A stretch of DNA of 64,000 nucleotides from Ailurus styani (lineage: Eukaryota; Chordata; Mammalia; Carnivora; Ailuridae). Both the position numbers and the translations under genes were made by a program. The stretch lies in assembly GCA_002007465.1 (NCBI GenBank), contig LNAC01000752.1:321893-385892 (forward strand). Reading direction: 5' to 3'. The notes under the pieces were generated by a model that was not told the DNA's origin, did no database searches, and saw nothing but the letters and a program-made list of their open reading frames with translations. How positions within the stretch are numbered: position 1 is the first letter of the stretch; every line of letters starts with the position of its first letter. This document shows positions 52,601 to 58,122 of this stretch, piece by piece.

Positions 52601-53791
52601 AGTTCTGGGAACAATGAGGTTAATGGCTGATGGGATTATGATTCTAGTCTGAATGTCCAATGAGAAGATCAAACTGTCATCTCCACAGTCCAGTGGTCAA
52701 CACTGGTTTTTCAACCAATTATGCGTGTTCTGATATGATGGAAGATGAGGCATGTGGCATCATATACAATGTGCTCTAATAAAAAATGTTTAAATCAACC
52801 ACAGTGTTCAGCAAATACAAAGGAATAAGGAATGCATCAAATAACACCAATGAGGAGGAAGCCACGTAAATCCGCAAAGTGAGCCATTCTACAAGATAAC
52901 CAGCCTGGTCTCTTCAATTAGTTTTTGCGGGTAAAGAGGAACAGGGCTATAAGTGACGTAGGGGAAATAACCAGATGATATATATATATATCTATATGGT
53001 CTAGACTGGACCCTCATTTGGACTCAATCAGTTATACAAAGAACATTTTCGACTTGGGTATAGGATGAGATGACAATTTACTGATACAAAGAGATTTACA
53101 TTACAAACTGAAAAAACGAAATAAAAAACAGACTATAAAGCAGTACATAGAGAATGGCTTTATTTTGATATATTATATATACGCATAGAACAATTTCTAG
53201 AGAAATACCGTGGTAGACATTACTAATGTTCACCAATATCCAATTTGCTCCTCCTTCCAGGCACACAAAGGCAGTACTTAGGTCAATGCAATTGGGCAGG
53301 ATAAGAAAGCCATGAGTAGAAGAAACCTGTGGCACATTCTGCTGAAATACCCTTACCCTGCTAGAGTGATCATGGAGGCCTCATATGGAAACATACCAGA
53401 ACAAGATCGAAGTAGCCACCACACAGAGGGTCACTGTCCTGGAGAGTCACCCAACGCCCAGGTGACTCTGCACAAGGGACAAATAAGCTTCTGTTGTGTT
53501 AAGCCACTGAAGTTTTGGTATTGTTTATTAGAGTTTAACTTGGCTCAATCTAATACAAATAGACACTAATACATTTACAGTGATAATTCCTGGGTAGTAG
53601 AAATACGTTATTTTATTTTTGTTTTTATTTTTTAAAAACTTTTTACAAAGTTTATGCTGCCTTTTTTTTAAATAATAAAAGGTTACTTTTTTATTAAAAA
53701 AAATAATGAAAGGAGACTGCCTTTAGCAACAATGAAAAAAACCATCAAAGGCAATTTCCTAGATGTGACTGCCATGAATGCAGCACATCAA

Positions 53792-53828
<37 letters not shown>

Positions 53829-56800
53829 AAGAAACTAGTTTATCAAAGACAATTCACTCTGATTTGGCCACCGTAAATGTGATACACGAAAAAGTAAAAT
53901 TCATATAAATGTTTTATAACAAACAATTCTAGAATTTTTCAAAAGCTCAATTCTTTTGAATAATGAAAACTTCATTGGGAAAGTTCACATGAGAGTATGC
54001 ATGTTGATCTTAATTGGTATACACATTCCTATAACACATTACTCCTTGGTATTGAAGGGTCCTTAGATGTGAGATCAGTAATGCAAAATGAAAGAGCCCT
54101 CAAAGTTTCTAATAGGATGGCTATTCATAATAGACTAAAAATGAAAAGTACCCAACAATTCATCAGTAGTATAATAAATAAATTGTGATACAGTCACATC
54201 ATGGAATATGAAAGCAACAAGAATGAATGTTCCACAACCACTCACAATAATGTGAATGATTACTACCAACATGATGAATGGAAAAACCCAATCATAGTAG
54301 TTTATATAAGGTACAAAAAACCCCAAAACCAATCTAATCTAAATTAATTTGGGGAAACTGTGATTGAAGGGGGCACAAGGAAGGCTTCTGAAGTGCTGGT
54401 AAATTCTGTCCTTCATCTGGGTGCCAGTTACATGGATGCCTTTAGTTTGTGAAAAATTCATTGAATTTGATTCCAATAACTGCAAGTTGTATTATACTTC
54501 AATAAAACATTTTTTAAAGTTCTTTAAAGTATGCAAGTCTATTTTAGATCTTTGCTTTCGGTATATTCCTGAAATGTTAAATGGACTTAAAAGCATATCT
54601 ACCTTTGGAAATTTGCCTTTTAGATAAGAGATTAAATAGCTATGAAAGATAACCCCCAATTCTATGAACATGAAATTCTGAAGTTTAGCTTTATAATGTA
54701 TGAATTATTCAATATGAAACTACAGAAGGCTACCTTATTTAAAGACTGAGATAACTCTTCAGCAAGATGGTTGTCAAAAAATGGAATCTGAACTAAGTTA
54801 ACTTAAAATTTTCTGAATGGCAAGTTAAAAATAAGCATTAACAGTCTCTAATCAAATGTTAACAATATCTGATCATTATATATTTGTAAATTGATTAAAT
54901 ATTACAAATAATCTTAGCAGTGCAGATGGAAACTCAACCACATCATTCATACTTTATAATATTTCTCTGAAAATAGTCCGTTTAAATGGGTCTAAATTAC
55001 CTTCACTATTTTATATTTGAAAAAACTGAGGCAAAGAAAAGCTAATCATTTTATTAATTATCAATCCAATTATCATTAAGAGAATTAAAATGTTGACTTG
55101 CAAATACAAAAAGATCATGAAATAAAAACTAGCAATGGTTTTACTTATGAATTACACCTCCTGTCTTAAAAGAGTAGTTATATACTATAGACACATTTAA
55201 GAAAAATTTGGCAACTATTTGGTAATTCAATGAACACACTGAGATTTATCTTCTATTTTAAAATGTTTACTTTCAAAGTATAGATAGCCATACCAACAGC
55301 ATAATTTATCATCACAGAATAAAAGAGAGTATCTAGCATAATATATATAATAAAACAAGTGGGCCAATTACTGACTCTATGACACATCATGTATATGATA
55401 AAAACCTAAACATATTTAAATTTAAAAAATGAAAGGTACTGCCTTCTACATTTTAAAAAGTGTATTAGCATTTTTATTCTAAGACAAAACCAGATTAAAT
55501 AAATCAGAATTACCTTGACAGCCACTCCTTTTCCTTCAGGAAATTCTAGAAGATGAAAAGTCAGTTCTTCAACTCTGTTAATGCAGAGCTTTGGGTCAGT
55601 TGTTCTTCTCAATGCCTGAACTAACGCCCGGGTTCTGTTATCAATACTCACTCTTGCAATAATCTACAAAGACATATTAAAATACATACGATTAGAATGT
55701 GAAACTTCTCTAGTAATACCAACATGTGAGTAAAGTTTCTTAGGTCCCATAGGGAAATGACATGTATGCATTTGACAAAAATTAAAACATCAAGCGACAC
55801 CGATTAACGACTTGCCTTTTCTCGCTGAAGAGATAACCGCTTTTTCTCCTCTGCATTTTTGTCTTTGCTGACAGGTTGCTCAGCTTTAATAGCCTCTTCC
55901 TGTTCTTCTGGCTGACTCTTTGAATCATACTTTAATTTGGGTACAAGTCCACCAATATAACCACCTACTAAAGCTTGGACACCTTCGGTGGGACGAGAAA
56001 GAAAGTTAGCAATACTTTGTTTAGTAGAAACTGGAAGAGCCTCAGGAGTCCCACTGGCACTTGCAGGCTTGTCCGCAGAATATAAAGAAGATTCTGAATC
56101 TAGGTTATCATTCAGGATGCCAGGATCTGGAGAACTCGATTTCTCTTCTTCAACCTTTTTATCTTCAAGTTTGTCCTGGAAATGTTTATTTTCCTTTTTT
56201 TGAGACATTCTTTCCTCACGTTTGAAATATGAATTAATATGATTTGATAAAAACTGGAATGACTCTCCAAATCTTGTGGTTATACTACTTGTGTAACGAA
56301 AAAGACTCTGTTTACCTAAATCTTCCTCTTTATCTAGAATATGACTTTCTGAAAAAGAACTCTTTTCTACTGATTTGTCGCTGTATTTTTTCAGAGATTT
56401 GATGGCTTGTTTAATGCTTGTCTGTTTCAACCAACCACTATCTGATACTTTTCTTAATATTCGAGAACTTGGCTTAAATTGAGCTAAACGTGAGATCATT
56501 TCATTCTGAGTGCCCCAAACAGCCTTTGAAACAGAGTTCAAAGTACTTTTAATACGGGACATACGAATGCTCACTTTTGTAAGTCCCTTGGGAGTAGAAG
56601 TGCTAAGTTTCAAAATTCCAATATGTAAACCATGGTTGCTTGGAAGGTAACAGTGCTTGCTACAAGAATGGGCATCACTTTTGCCCAATTTACATCTTAT
56701 TTTGCTTGTATGAAAACCTCTTTGTAGACTGACGTGGCTTATCCTCCAGTAATGTTTAGGTGAGTATAAGAAATGCAGTTGCTTGCTTCTCTGCTTCCCA

Positions 56801-56865
56801 CAAAGACTTCTTGCATTACTAAGGAGGTAAATATAATATATATCTATAGTCAAATTAATAGACAT
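21957..56865 (-). CDS. PNPLA8: PNPLA8, calcium-independent phospholipase A2-gamma (complete CDS, 9 coding exons)
   Basis: The CDS joins, on the minus strand, 56865-55816, 55663-55514, 49240-49089, 44695-44601, 43071-42900, 40919-40862, 38745-38551, 29107-28912 and 22231-21957. This gives 2343 bp and 780 residues with no frame break; from memory the human protein is 782. The family is a membrane-associated, Ca2+-independent phospholipase of mitochondria and peroxisomes that hydrolyses glycerophospholipid acyl esters and takes part in cardiolipin and phospholipid remodelling. Visible motifs are a basic N-terminus rich in R/K/S (mitochondrial-type), a charged low-complexity region at about 210-350, the anion-hole DGGGTRG at 446-452, the nucleophile elbow GVSTG with Ser481, the catalytic Asp625 in DGG, and a C-terminal SKL (PTS1). 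All introns are GT-AG except the first one inside the CDS, which is GC-AG. I recognised the gene by recalled similarity to human PNPLA8; no search was run. Confidence 0.97.
23488..23692 (-). mobile_element. Mustelid CAN-SINE with an N
   Basis: Target-site duplication CCAGATACGTGTTCT (23473-23487 and 23693-23707). An N at 23654 replaces about 15 bases normally present after CCCTGGG. Confidence 0.95.
24103..24306 (-). mobile_element. Mustelid CAN-SINE with an N in its T tract
   Basis: Target-site duplication TTCTGTACTCT (24092-24102 and 24307-24317). The N at 24116 ends the poly(T), a typical place for uncertain length. Confidence 0.95.
26557..26738 (-). mobile_element. CAN-SINE, older
   Basis: Reverse orientation, flanked by AGTCTAATTTT. 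The body is diverged (GGGTGGGGGAGAGTACAAGC). Confidence 0.9.
27121..27288 (-). mobile_element. CAN-SINE, shortened
   Basis: Reverse orientation with target-site duplication TAGAAATATGCTT. About 40 bases near the head are missing. Confidence 0.9.
27374..27540 (-). mobile_element. CAN-SINE, old degraded copy
   Basis: Reverse orientation, GAGAGCACGCATGACTGCGG through to GAGCCACCCAGGTGCC. The T tail is eroded. Confidence 0.8.
27541..28911. other. Intron between exons 9 and 10, exon-proximal part
   Basis: 28085-28600 has the look of an old interspersed repeat (GAAGTGACATTTGAGCAGAG, GCACAGCAACTGCAGAGGGC) but I cannot name it with confidence. The rest is unique AT-rich sequence. Confidence 0.4.
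28912..29107 (-). CDS. PNPLA8: PNPLA8 exon 9: residues 625-689, catalytic aspartate
   Basis: The exon is 196 bp. It opens with [16 protein letters not shown], whose Asp625 is the second member of the Ser-Asp dyad. It continues through [18 protein letters not shown] to [10 protein letters not shown]. The acceptor is TTTTGCAG and the donor CAGAAG|GTTAGT, which is weaker than consensus. The upstream intron is the longest in the gene (29108-38550). Confidence 0.95.
29530..29735 (+). mobile_element. Mustelid CAN-SINE in the intron between exons 8 and 9
   Basis: Head GGGGCGCCTGGGTGGCCCAG. Target-site duplication AAACTAGCTCTTCA. Antisense to PNPLA8. Confidence 0.95.
30167..30370 (-). mobile_element. 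Mustelid CAN-SINE
   Basis: Perfect target-site duplication GAGAAACTGTTTTGT (30152-30166 and 30371-30385). The tail is (GTTTT)n-like. Confidence 0.95.
30386..31793. other. Intronic stretch without recognised features
   Basis: Unique sequence with several short ORFs on both strands around 31107-31368. They have no family resemblance or splice context. Confidence 0.4.
31794..32000 (+). mobile_element. Mustelid CAN-SINE
   Basis: Perfect 15-bp target-site duplication AAAAGGGCAGGGATT on both sides. Confidence 0.95.
32090..32400 (-). mobile_element. Ancient L1 fragment
   Basis: Reverse-orientation L1 text: TACATGGAATCATGTAGTCT, TTTGGCTTCTTTCACCTAGA, ATCCATCCATGTCGC. Confidence 0.65.
32612..32711 (-). 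mobile_element. Degraded tRNA-derived SINE fragment
   Basis: AAGTAATCTTGCACCCAACG, TAGGGCTCGAAC and GAGTCAGCCATGCACCC match an old CAN-SINE in reverse orientation. Confidence 0.65.
32961..33168 (-). mobile_element. Mustelid CAN-SINE with fold-back 5' end
   Basis: Target-site duplication GCCATGGCAGTAAATTCCT (32942-32960 and 33169-33187). The head, instead of ending in CCACCCAGGCGCCC, reads GAGCCACCCAGGTGGCTC (33144-33161), an inverted repeat of the SINE start. Confidence 0.92.
34284..34491 (-). mobile_element. Mustelid CAN-SINE inside the L1
   Basis: Flanking repeats AAGTCTCTGTCTTTCT and AAGTCTTTGTCTTTCT differ at one base, indicating some age. Confidence 0.92.
34600..34639 (+). repeat. (TG)n microsatellite
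   Basis: About 20 TG units replacing the TA-rich run usual at this point of the L1 3' region. Confidence 0.95.
35001..36034. other. Intronic, nothing recognised
   Basis: AT-rich unique sequence with no repeat family or ORF of note. Confidence 0.4.
36053..36526 (+). mobile_element. Young 5'-truncated L1 with perfect target-site duplication
   Basis: 474 bp of L1 3' end with an A-rich tail between identical 18-bp repeats AAAAATAGGGTTTGCTTA (36035-36052 and 36527-36544). It still reads cleanly as the ORF2 end ([16 protein letters not shown]) followed by 3' UTR. Antisense to PNPLA8. Confidence 0.95.
36545..38550. other. Intron sequence near exon 8 with a MIR
   Basis: AT-rich. An imperfect local tandem repeat with ACTATTTTGAATTATTTCTC lies at 37080-37145. 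A MIR in forward orientation is visible at about 37995-38165 (GTCACTTAACAGCTGTGATC, CATTTGTAAAAGTGGGAATA). Confidence 0.5.
38551..38745 (-). CDS. PNPLA8: PNPLA8 exon 8: residues 560-624
   Basis: The exon is 195 bp, phase 0 at both ends. It encodes [20 protein letters not shown], the [16 protein letters not shown] stretch (a conserved patatin-family segment) and ends GNDLHQ just before the catalytic DGG. The acceptor is CTTTACTAG and the donor CACCAG|GTAAGT. Skipping would remove 65 residues in frame. Confidence 0.95.
38746..39779. other. Intron between exons 7 and 8
   Basis: Unique AT-rich sequence with no element I can name. The L2 fragment follows at 39780. Confidence 0.4.
39780..40235 (+). 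mobile_element. L2 3' fragment
   Basis: Follows the L2 3' end: GAATAGCCTTCCCTCCTGTC, GGACTATAAACTCCATGTCT, GTGTGGCACAGTGTTGACAC, AATGAATGAA. Confidence 0.7.
40862..40919 (-). CDS. PNPLA8: PNPLA8 exon 7: residues 541-559 (58-bp exon)
   Basis: This is a very small exon encoding [19 protein letters not shown]. The acceptor AATAAAG has a weak pyrimidine tract; the donor is CCTAAG|GTAAGT. At 58 bp its skipping would shift the frame and remove the catalytic aspartate. The join to both neighbours keeps the PNPLA8 frame. Confidence 0.93.
41375..41595 (+). mobile_element. Mustelid CAN-SINE, first of a pair
   Basis: Preceded by AAATCATCAGAGTTGGG (41361-41377), but no copy of this repeat follows its own A tail. 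The matching repeat is found after the second SINE. Confidence 0.93.
41644..41869 (+). mobile_element. Mustelid CAN-SINE, second of a pair
   Basis: Separated from the first by a 48-base linker (41596-41643) that is not SINE sequence. Its tail is (AAAAT)n, followed by AAATCATCAGAGTTGGG (41870-41886), the target-site duplication partner of the first SINE. Confidence 0.93.
42399..42437 (+). repeat. Short tandem repeat, unit TTTAGTGCA
   Basis: Four imperfect units with TAGTGCA in each. Confidence 0.85.
42900..43071 (-). CDS. PNPLA8: PNPLA8 exon 6: residues 484-540
   Basis: The exon is 172 bp. It encodes [20 protein letters not shown] and on to [17 protein letters not shown] in the patatin fold after the catalytic serine. 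The acceptor is CTTTCTTTCAG and the donor TCTTAA|GTAAGT. The last Lys codon is completed by the first base of exon 7. Confidence 0.95.
43140..43325 (+). mobile_element. MIR SINE
   Basis: Good MIR order: GATTCTAGCTCTGATACTTT, GGGACCAACTATTTAACCTC, TCATCTATAAAATAAAGATA, GTGTAAAGGGCTTTACCTGG. Confidence 0.75.
43966..44110 (+). mobile_element. CAN-SINE, shortened older copy
   Basis: Head GGAGTGCCTGGGTGGTTCAG and tail CAAATAAATAAAATATTTAA. Confidence 0.85.
44200..44429 (+). mobile_element. CAN-SINE with A/C-rich tail, older copy
   Basis: Head CTGGGCACCTGGGTGGCTCAG. The tail has degenerated into A and C runs including CCCCCCCC. Confidence 0.85.
44601..44695 (-). CDS. PNPLA8: PNPLA8 exon 5: residues 452-483, catalytic serine elbow
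   Basis: The exon is 95 bp. It encodes [16 protein letters not shown], then [12 protein letters not shown]. The GxSxG motif is GVSTG with nucleophile Ser481, matching Ser483 of the two-residue-longer human protein. The acceptor is TTTTTTCTGTAG and the donor GCACAG|GTAATT. The final Gly codon is split across the intron. Confidence 0.95.
44960..45158 (-). mobile_element. CAN-SINE in the intron between exons 4 and 5
   Basis: Reverse orientation, 265 bases upstream of exon 5 in the PNPLA8 sense. Flanked by CGTAAGATTTTTT and CATAAGATATTTTTT. Confidence 0.9.
45159..46224. other. Intronic, no recognised feature
   Basis: Unique sequence; the ORF at 45235-45444 resembles nothing known. Confidence 0.4.
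46225..46445. mobile_element. MER5A-like hAT-Charlie non-autonomous element
   Basis: GGTTTCTCAGCAGCAGCAAG, GCTATCCTGTGCATTGTGGG and GGCAGCAAAATCGCCTCCAG follow the MER5A layout with eroded terminal inverted repeats. Long overlapping ORFs here are by-products. Confidence 0.65.
46591..46790 (+). mobile_element. Mustelid CAN-SINE
   Basis: Perfect target-site duplication CATACCGCCCTCACT (46577-46591 and 46791-46805). Confidence 0.95.
46800..47490 (+). mobile_element. L2 fragment split by an L1 3' end
   Basis: Left part: TCCTTCAGAATTCTAGTCAA, TGTTACTTCTTCAAAAAG. Right part from 47240: CTTCATAGCACCCCTTACTA, GAATGCTAGTACCATGAAGA. The order fits the L2 3' region. Confidence 0.6.
46874..47228 (+). 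mobile_element. L1 3' UTR fragment inserted in the L2
   Basis: GTGGTTGCCAAAGGTGGTGG, AACACAGTTAATAATACTGT, GATGTTAACTAGACTTATTG. Flanking direct repeat AAAAGAAGTC on both sides. Confidence 0.7.
47491..48728. other. Intron between exons 4 and 5, unassigned
   Basis: Mixed unique sequence. The ORF at 47617-47976 has no recognisable relative and lies in the intron in antisense. Confidence 0.4.
48729..48918 (+). mobile_element. CAN-SINE, older copy close to exon 4
   Basis: Head GGGGTGCCTGAGTGGCTCAG. Target-site duplication GAAGCTCTT. It lies about 170 bases downstream of the exon-4 donor in PNPLA8 orientation. Confidence 0.9.
49089..49240 (-). CDS. PNPLA8: PNPLA8 exon 4: residues 401-451, start of patatin domain
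   Basis: The exon is 152 bp, phase 0 in and phase 2 out. It starts [12 protein letters not shown] and runs through [20 protein letters not shown]. It therefore holds most of the glycine-rich anion hole (DGGGTRG, 446-452), whose final Arg codon is split across the intron. The residue before IDGGG is Thr here; I recall Ser in human. The acceptor is TTAATACAG and the donor ACAAG|GTAAAG. Confidence 0.95.
49483..49700 (+). mobile_element. Mustelid CAN-SINE with small internal duplication
   Basis: Target-site duplication AAAAGATACAATG versus AAAAGATACGATG. CTGGGATC is repeated inside (CCTGGGATCCAGGCTGGGATC). Confidence 0.93.
49863..49898. repeat. Short duplication around the N at 49874
   Basis: AACCATCTTGT precedes the N and recurs after TAAAAAAAACATA. 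It lies in intron sequence. Confidence 0.7.
50567..50772 (+). mobile_element. CAN-SINE, older
   Basis: Head GATGCCTGGGGGGGTCAG. The middle is altered to a CA/CG alternation (CACACACGCGTGCGCGC). Target-site duplication close to AAGAAGTGAGCTCA. Confidence 0.88.
50953..51130 (+). mobile_element. Mustelid CAN-SINE, internally shortened
   Basis: About 20 bases around CTCTGCTTTCGG are missing. Flanked by AAAAAATACATAGT. Confidence 0.92.
51230..51990 (+). mobile_element. Ancient L1 3' fragment
   Basis: AAAAAGCTGGTCAACCCAAA, AATGAACACTGGAAAAGATG, then GTGTCCATCAGCAGTAAAAT and 3'-UTR-like text follow L1 order. Confidence 0.65.
52388..52591 (+). mobile_element. Mustelid CAN-SINE with perfect target-site duplication
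   Basis: GAAATGACTAGTTCTGG precedes the element and recurs after a long pure A tail. Confidence 0.95.
52592..53080. other. Intronic, no recognised feature
   Basis: Includes a short TA run at 52979-52992. No gene signal. Confidence 0.4.
53190..53575. mobile_element. Possible ancient LTR (MaLR-like) fragment
   Basis: GCTTCTGTTGTGTTAAGCCA, CTGAAGTTTTGGTATTGTTT and ATCTAATACAAATAGACAC resemble the 3' end of an old MaLR LTR. No retroviral coding sequence is present. Recognition is by a short phrase only. Confidence 0.4.
53794..53826 (+). repeat. (CA)n microsatellite
   Basis: About 16 CA units. Confidence 0.95.
54120..54500 (+). mobile_element. Ancient L1 3' fragment
   Basis: AGTACCCAACAATTCATCAG, GATACAGTCACATCATGGAA and, at the end, TATACTTCAATAAAACATT. 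Confidence 0.65.
54501..55513. other. Intron between exons 3 and 4, exon-3-proximal part
   Basis: AT-rich unique sequence. A weak MIR-like phrase (AAAAACTGAGGCAAAGAAAA) occurs near 55020. Confidence 0.4.
55514..55663 (-). CDS. PNPLA8: PNPLA8 exon 3: residues 351-400
   Basis: The exon is 150 bp, phase 0 at both ends. It encodes [14 protein letters not shown] through [11 protein letters not shown], the segment just before the patatin domain. The acceptor is TTTGTAG at 55664 and the donor AAG|GTAATT at 55514/55513. The next intron (49241-55513) is 6.3 kb. Confidence 0.95.
55664..55815 (-). other. 152-bp GC-AG intron between PNPLA8 exons 2 and 3
   Basis: The donor reads AAG|GCAAGT and the acceptor TTTGTAG|ATTATTGC. 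Joining them gives the reading frame EK-IIARVS expected for PNPLA8, so the GC donor is required by homology. No GT nearby gives the same join: the GTCGTT four bases further on would add residues and shift the frame. A TTCTAAT branch-point candidate lies about 30 nt before the acceptor. The intron is very short compared with the 1.5-9.4 kb introns in the rest of the gene. Confidence 0.93.
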
Positions 56866-56956
56866 AACTTAAAAATCATTTATTTTCTACAATGTTATGA
56901 TTTTCACTTCATTCCTGAATGCTTCATTTAAGAAATGCCATAAGTCATGGTCTTAC
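55816..56956 (-). CDS. PNPLA8: PNPLA8 exon 2: end of 5' UTR plus residues 1-350
   Basis: The acceptor is a long T tract followed by GCTATTTCAG at 56957. The exon carries 91 nt of leader (56956-56866), then the ATG at 56865 with G at -3 and T at +4, a moderate context. It encodes residues 1-350: a basic N-terminus, then a hydrophilic region rich in Lys, Glu and Ser. In-frame methionines at residues 102 (RMSRIKS) and 123 (NEMISRL) could serve as downstream starts; shorter iPLA2-gamma forms from internal starts are reported for the human protein. The exon ends ...CAG CGA GAA AAG at 55816, followed by GCAAGT, a GC donor. If the intron is retained, the frame adds Ala-Ser-Arg and stops at 55804, giving a 353-residue product without the patatin domain. 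Confidence 0.95.
56850..56879 (-). promoter_or_regulatory. Upstream ORF overlapping the PNPLA8 start codon
   Basis: The ATG at 56879 lies 14 nt before the main ATG and in a different frame. It encodes nine residues and stops at TGA 56852-56850, inside the main CDS. Its context is weak (T at -3). Ribosomes using it would pass the main start. Confidence 0.6.
56928..56948 (-). promoter_or_regulatory. Short upstream ORF in the PNPLA8 leader
   Basis: ACCATGA at the start of exon 2 is a good initiation context (A at -3). The ORF is six codons plus TAA. Two more short upstream ORFs follow in the leader (ATG-GCA-TTT-CTT-AAA-TGA and an overlapping seven-codon one), so the exon-2 leader holds at least four upstream ATGs. 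Confidence 0.55.
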
Positions 56957-57539
56957 CTGAAATAGCAAAAAAAAAAAAAAAATTAGGATACAAGGTAAAA
57001 TTGAAACTGGGTATAAGATAAAATACATTTCTACTTGAACTAAACTCAGCAGCTTGTCTCAAAAGAAGACAGAATAATGTATTCCCATTAGGGATAATGC
57101 AGACTTGCCTTTTAAGCTCACAGAAGACAATTCATTTTTCAGTACAGAATCCAGTGAAAAAAAAAAGTGAGTAGTAGGCTGTTTCATGAGAACTAATTTA
57201 GGGAAGCTACCAAATACGTAAGTTTTCCTACAACACATAACTGAATATGCAATTTAGATACTACGCTGTTTTTCTTCTCTGTCAAAGTCTGGACTAGTTT
57301 ATGCGACACTAGACTTTAAATTCTTTTTAAGAGTCAAGTCTTATAACACCTTGTTCATTGCAAATCATTTATAGAAAATTTAATTTACATGGACATAGTA
57401 CTAGATGCTGAGACCACAAAGACAAACAGGATACGAAGGAACTTTCAGACTAAAGCTACAGACAGCCATGCAAAAAAACATTTCACTATCTAGTTGCATT
57501 TATTAATCAAACAAATCTAACTACAAGAAGCTATGTGCC

Positions 57540-57900
57540 ACATATAACAGACAAGGGGTTCATAACCACAATATAAGAATGCATACAAATAAGAAAAGAA
57601 AGATTACTCTAATAGAAAAATAGGCAAAGGACATTAACAGGCCAGTTTATGTAGAATAAGAAGAAATACAAACAGTAAAATTATGAAAACACCCTTCACC
57701 ACATCAAACAAAAAATACCAACTAAAATATATTTTGTTCTTTCAATAGGTAAAAATGTAAAATGGTTGATAATATTCAGTATTAATAATGGGCTGGAGAA
57801 ATGGGACACCTATGGCTATTTGACAGTATATAATGAAATCTTAAATACTATCACAATCTGAAAGGCACATTTTTTGATCAGCAATTCCACTATTAAAACT
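57540..57900 (+). mobile_element. Ancient L1 fragment in intron 1
   Basis: GAAAAATAGGCAAAGGACAT, TAACAGGCCAGTTTATG, then CACATCAAACAAAAAATACC. Its sequence continues up to the SINE at 57919. Confidence 0.55.
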
Positions 57901-57918
57901 CTATTAAGAATCCTATAG

Positions 57919-58122
57919 AGGGCGCCTGGGTGGCTCAGTGGGTTAATGCCTCTGCTTTCGGCTCAGGTCATGATCTCAGCGTCCTGGGATCGAAGCCCGC
58001 ATGGGGCTCCCTGCTCAGCGGGGAGCCTGCTTCCCCCTCTCTCTCTCTGCCTGCCTCTCTGCCTCCTTGTGATCTCTCTCCCTCTGTGAAATAAATAAAT
58101 AAAATCTTTAAAAAAAAAAAAA
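57919..58122 (+). mobile_element. Mustelid CAN-SINE in intron 1
   Basis: Full-length copy of the CTGCCTCCTTGTGATCTCTC type shared with the SINEs at 5712 and 46591. Confidence 0.93.

Noticed and set aside
55804..56865. A stand-alone 353-residue gene
   Set aside because: It is exon 2 of PNPLA8 reading three codons into the next intron. It is only a real product if that intron is retained.
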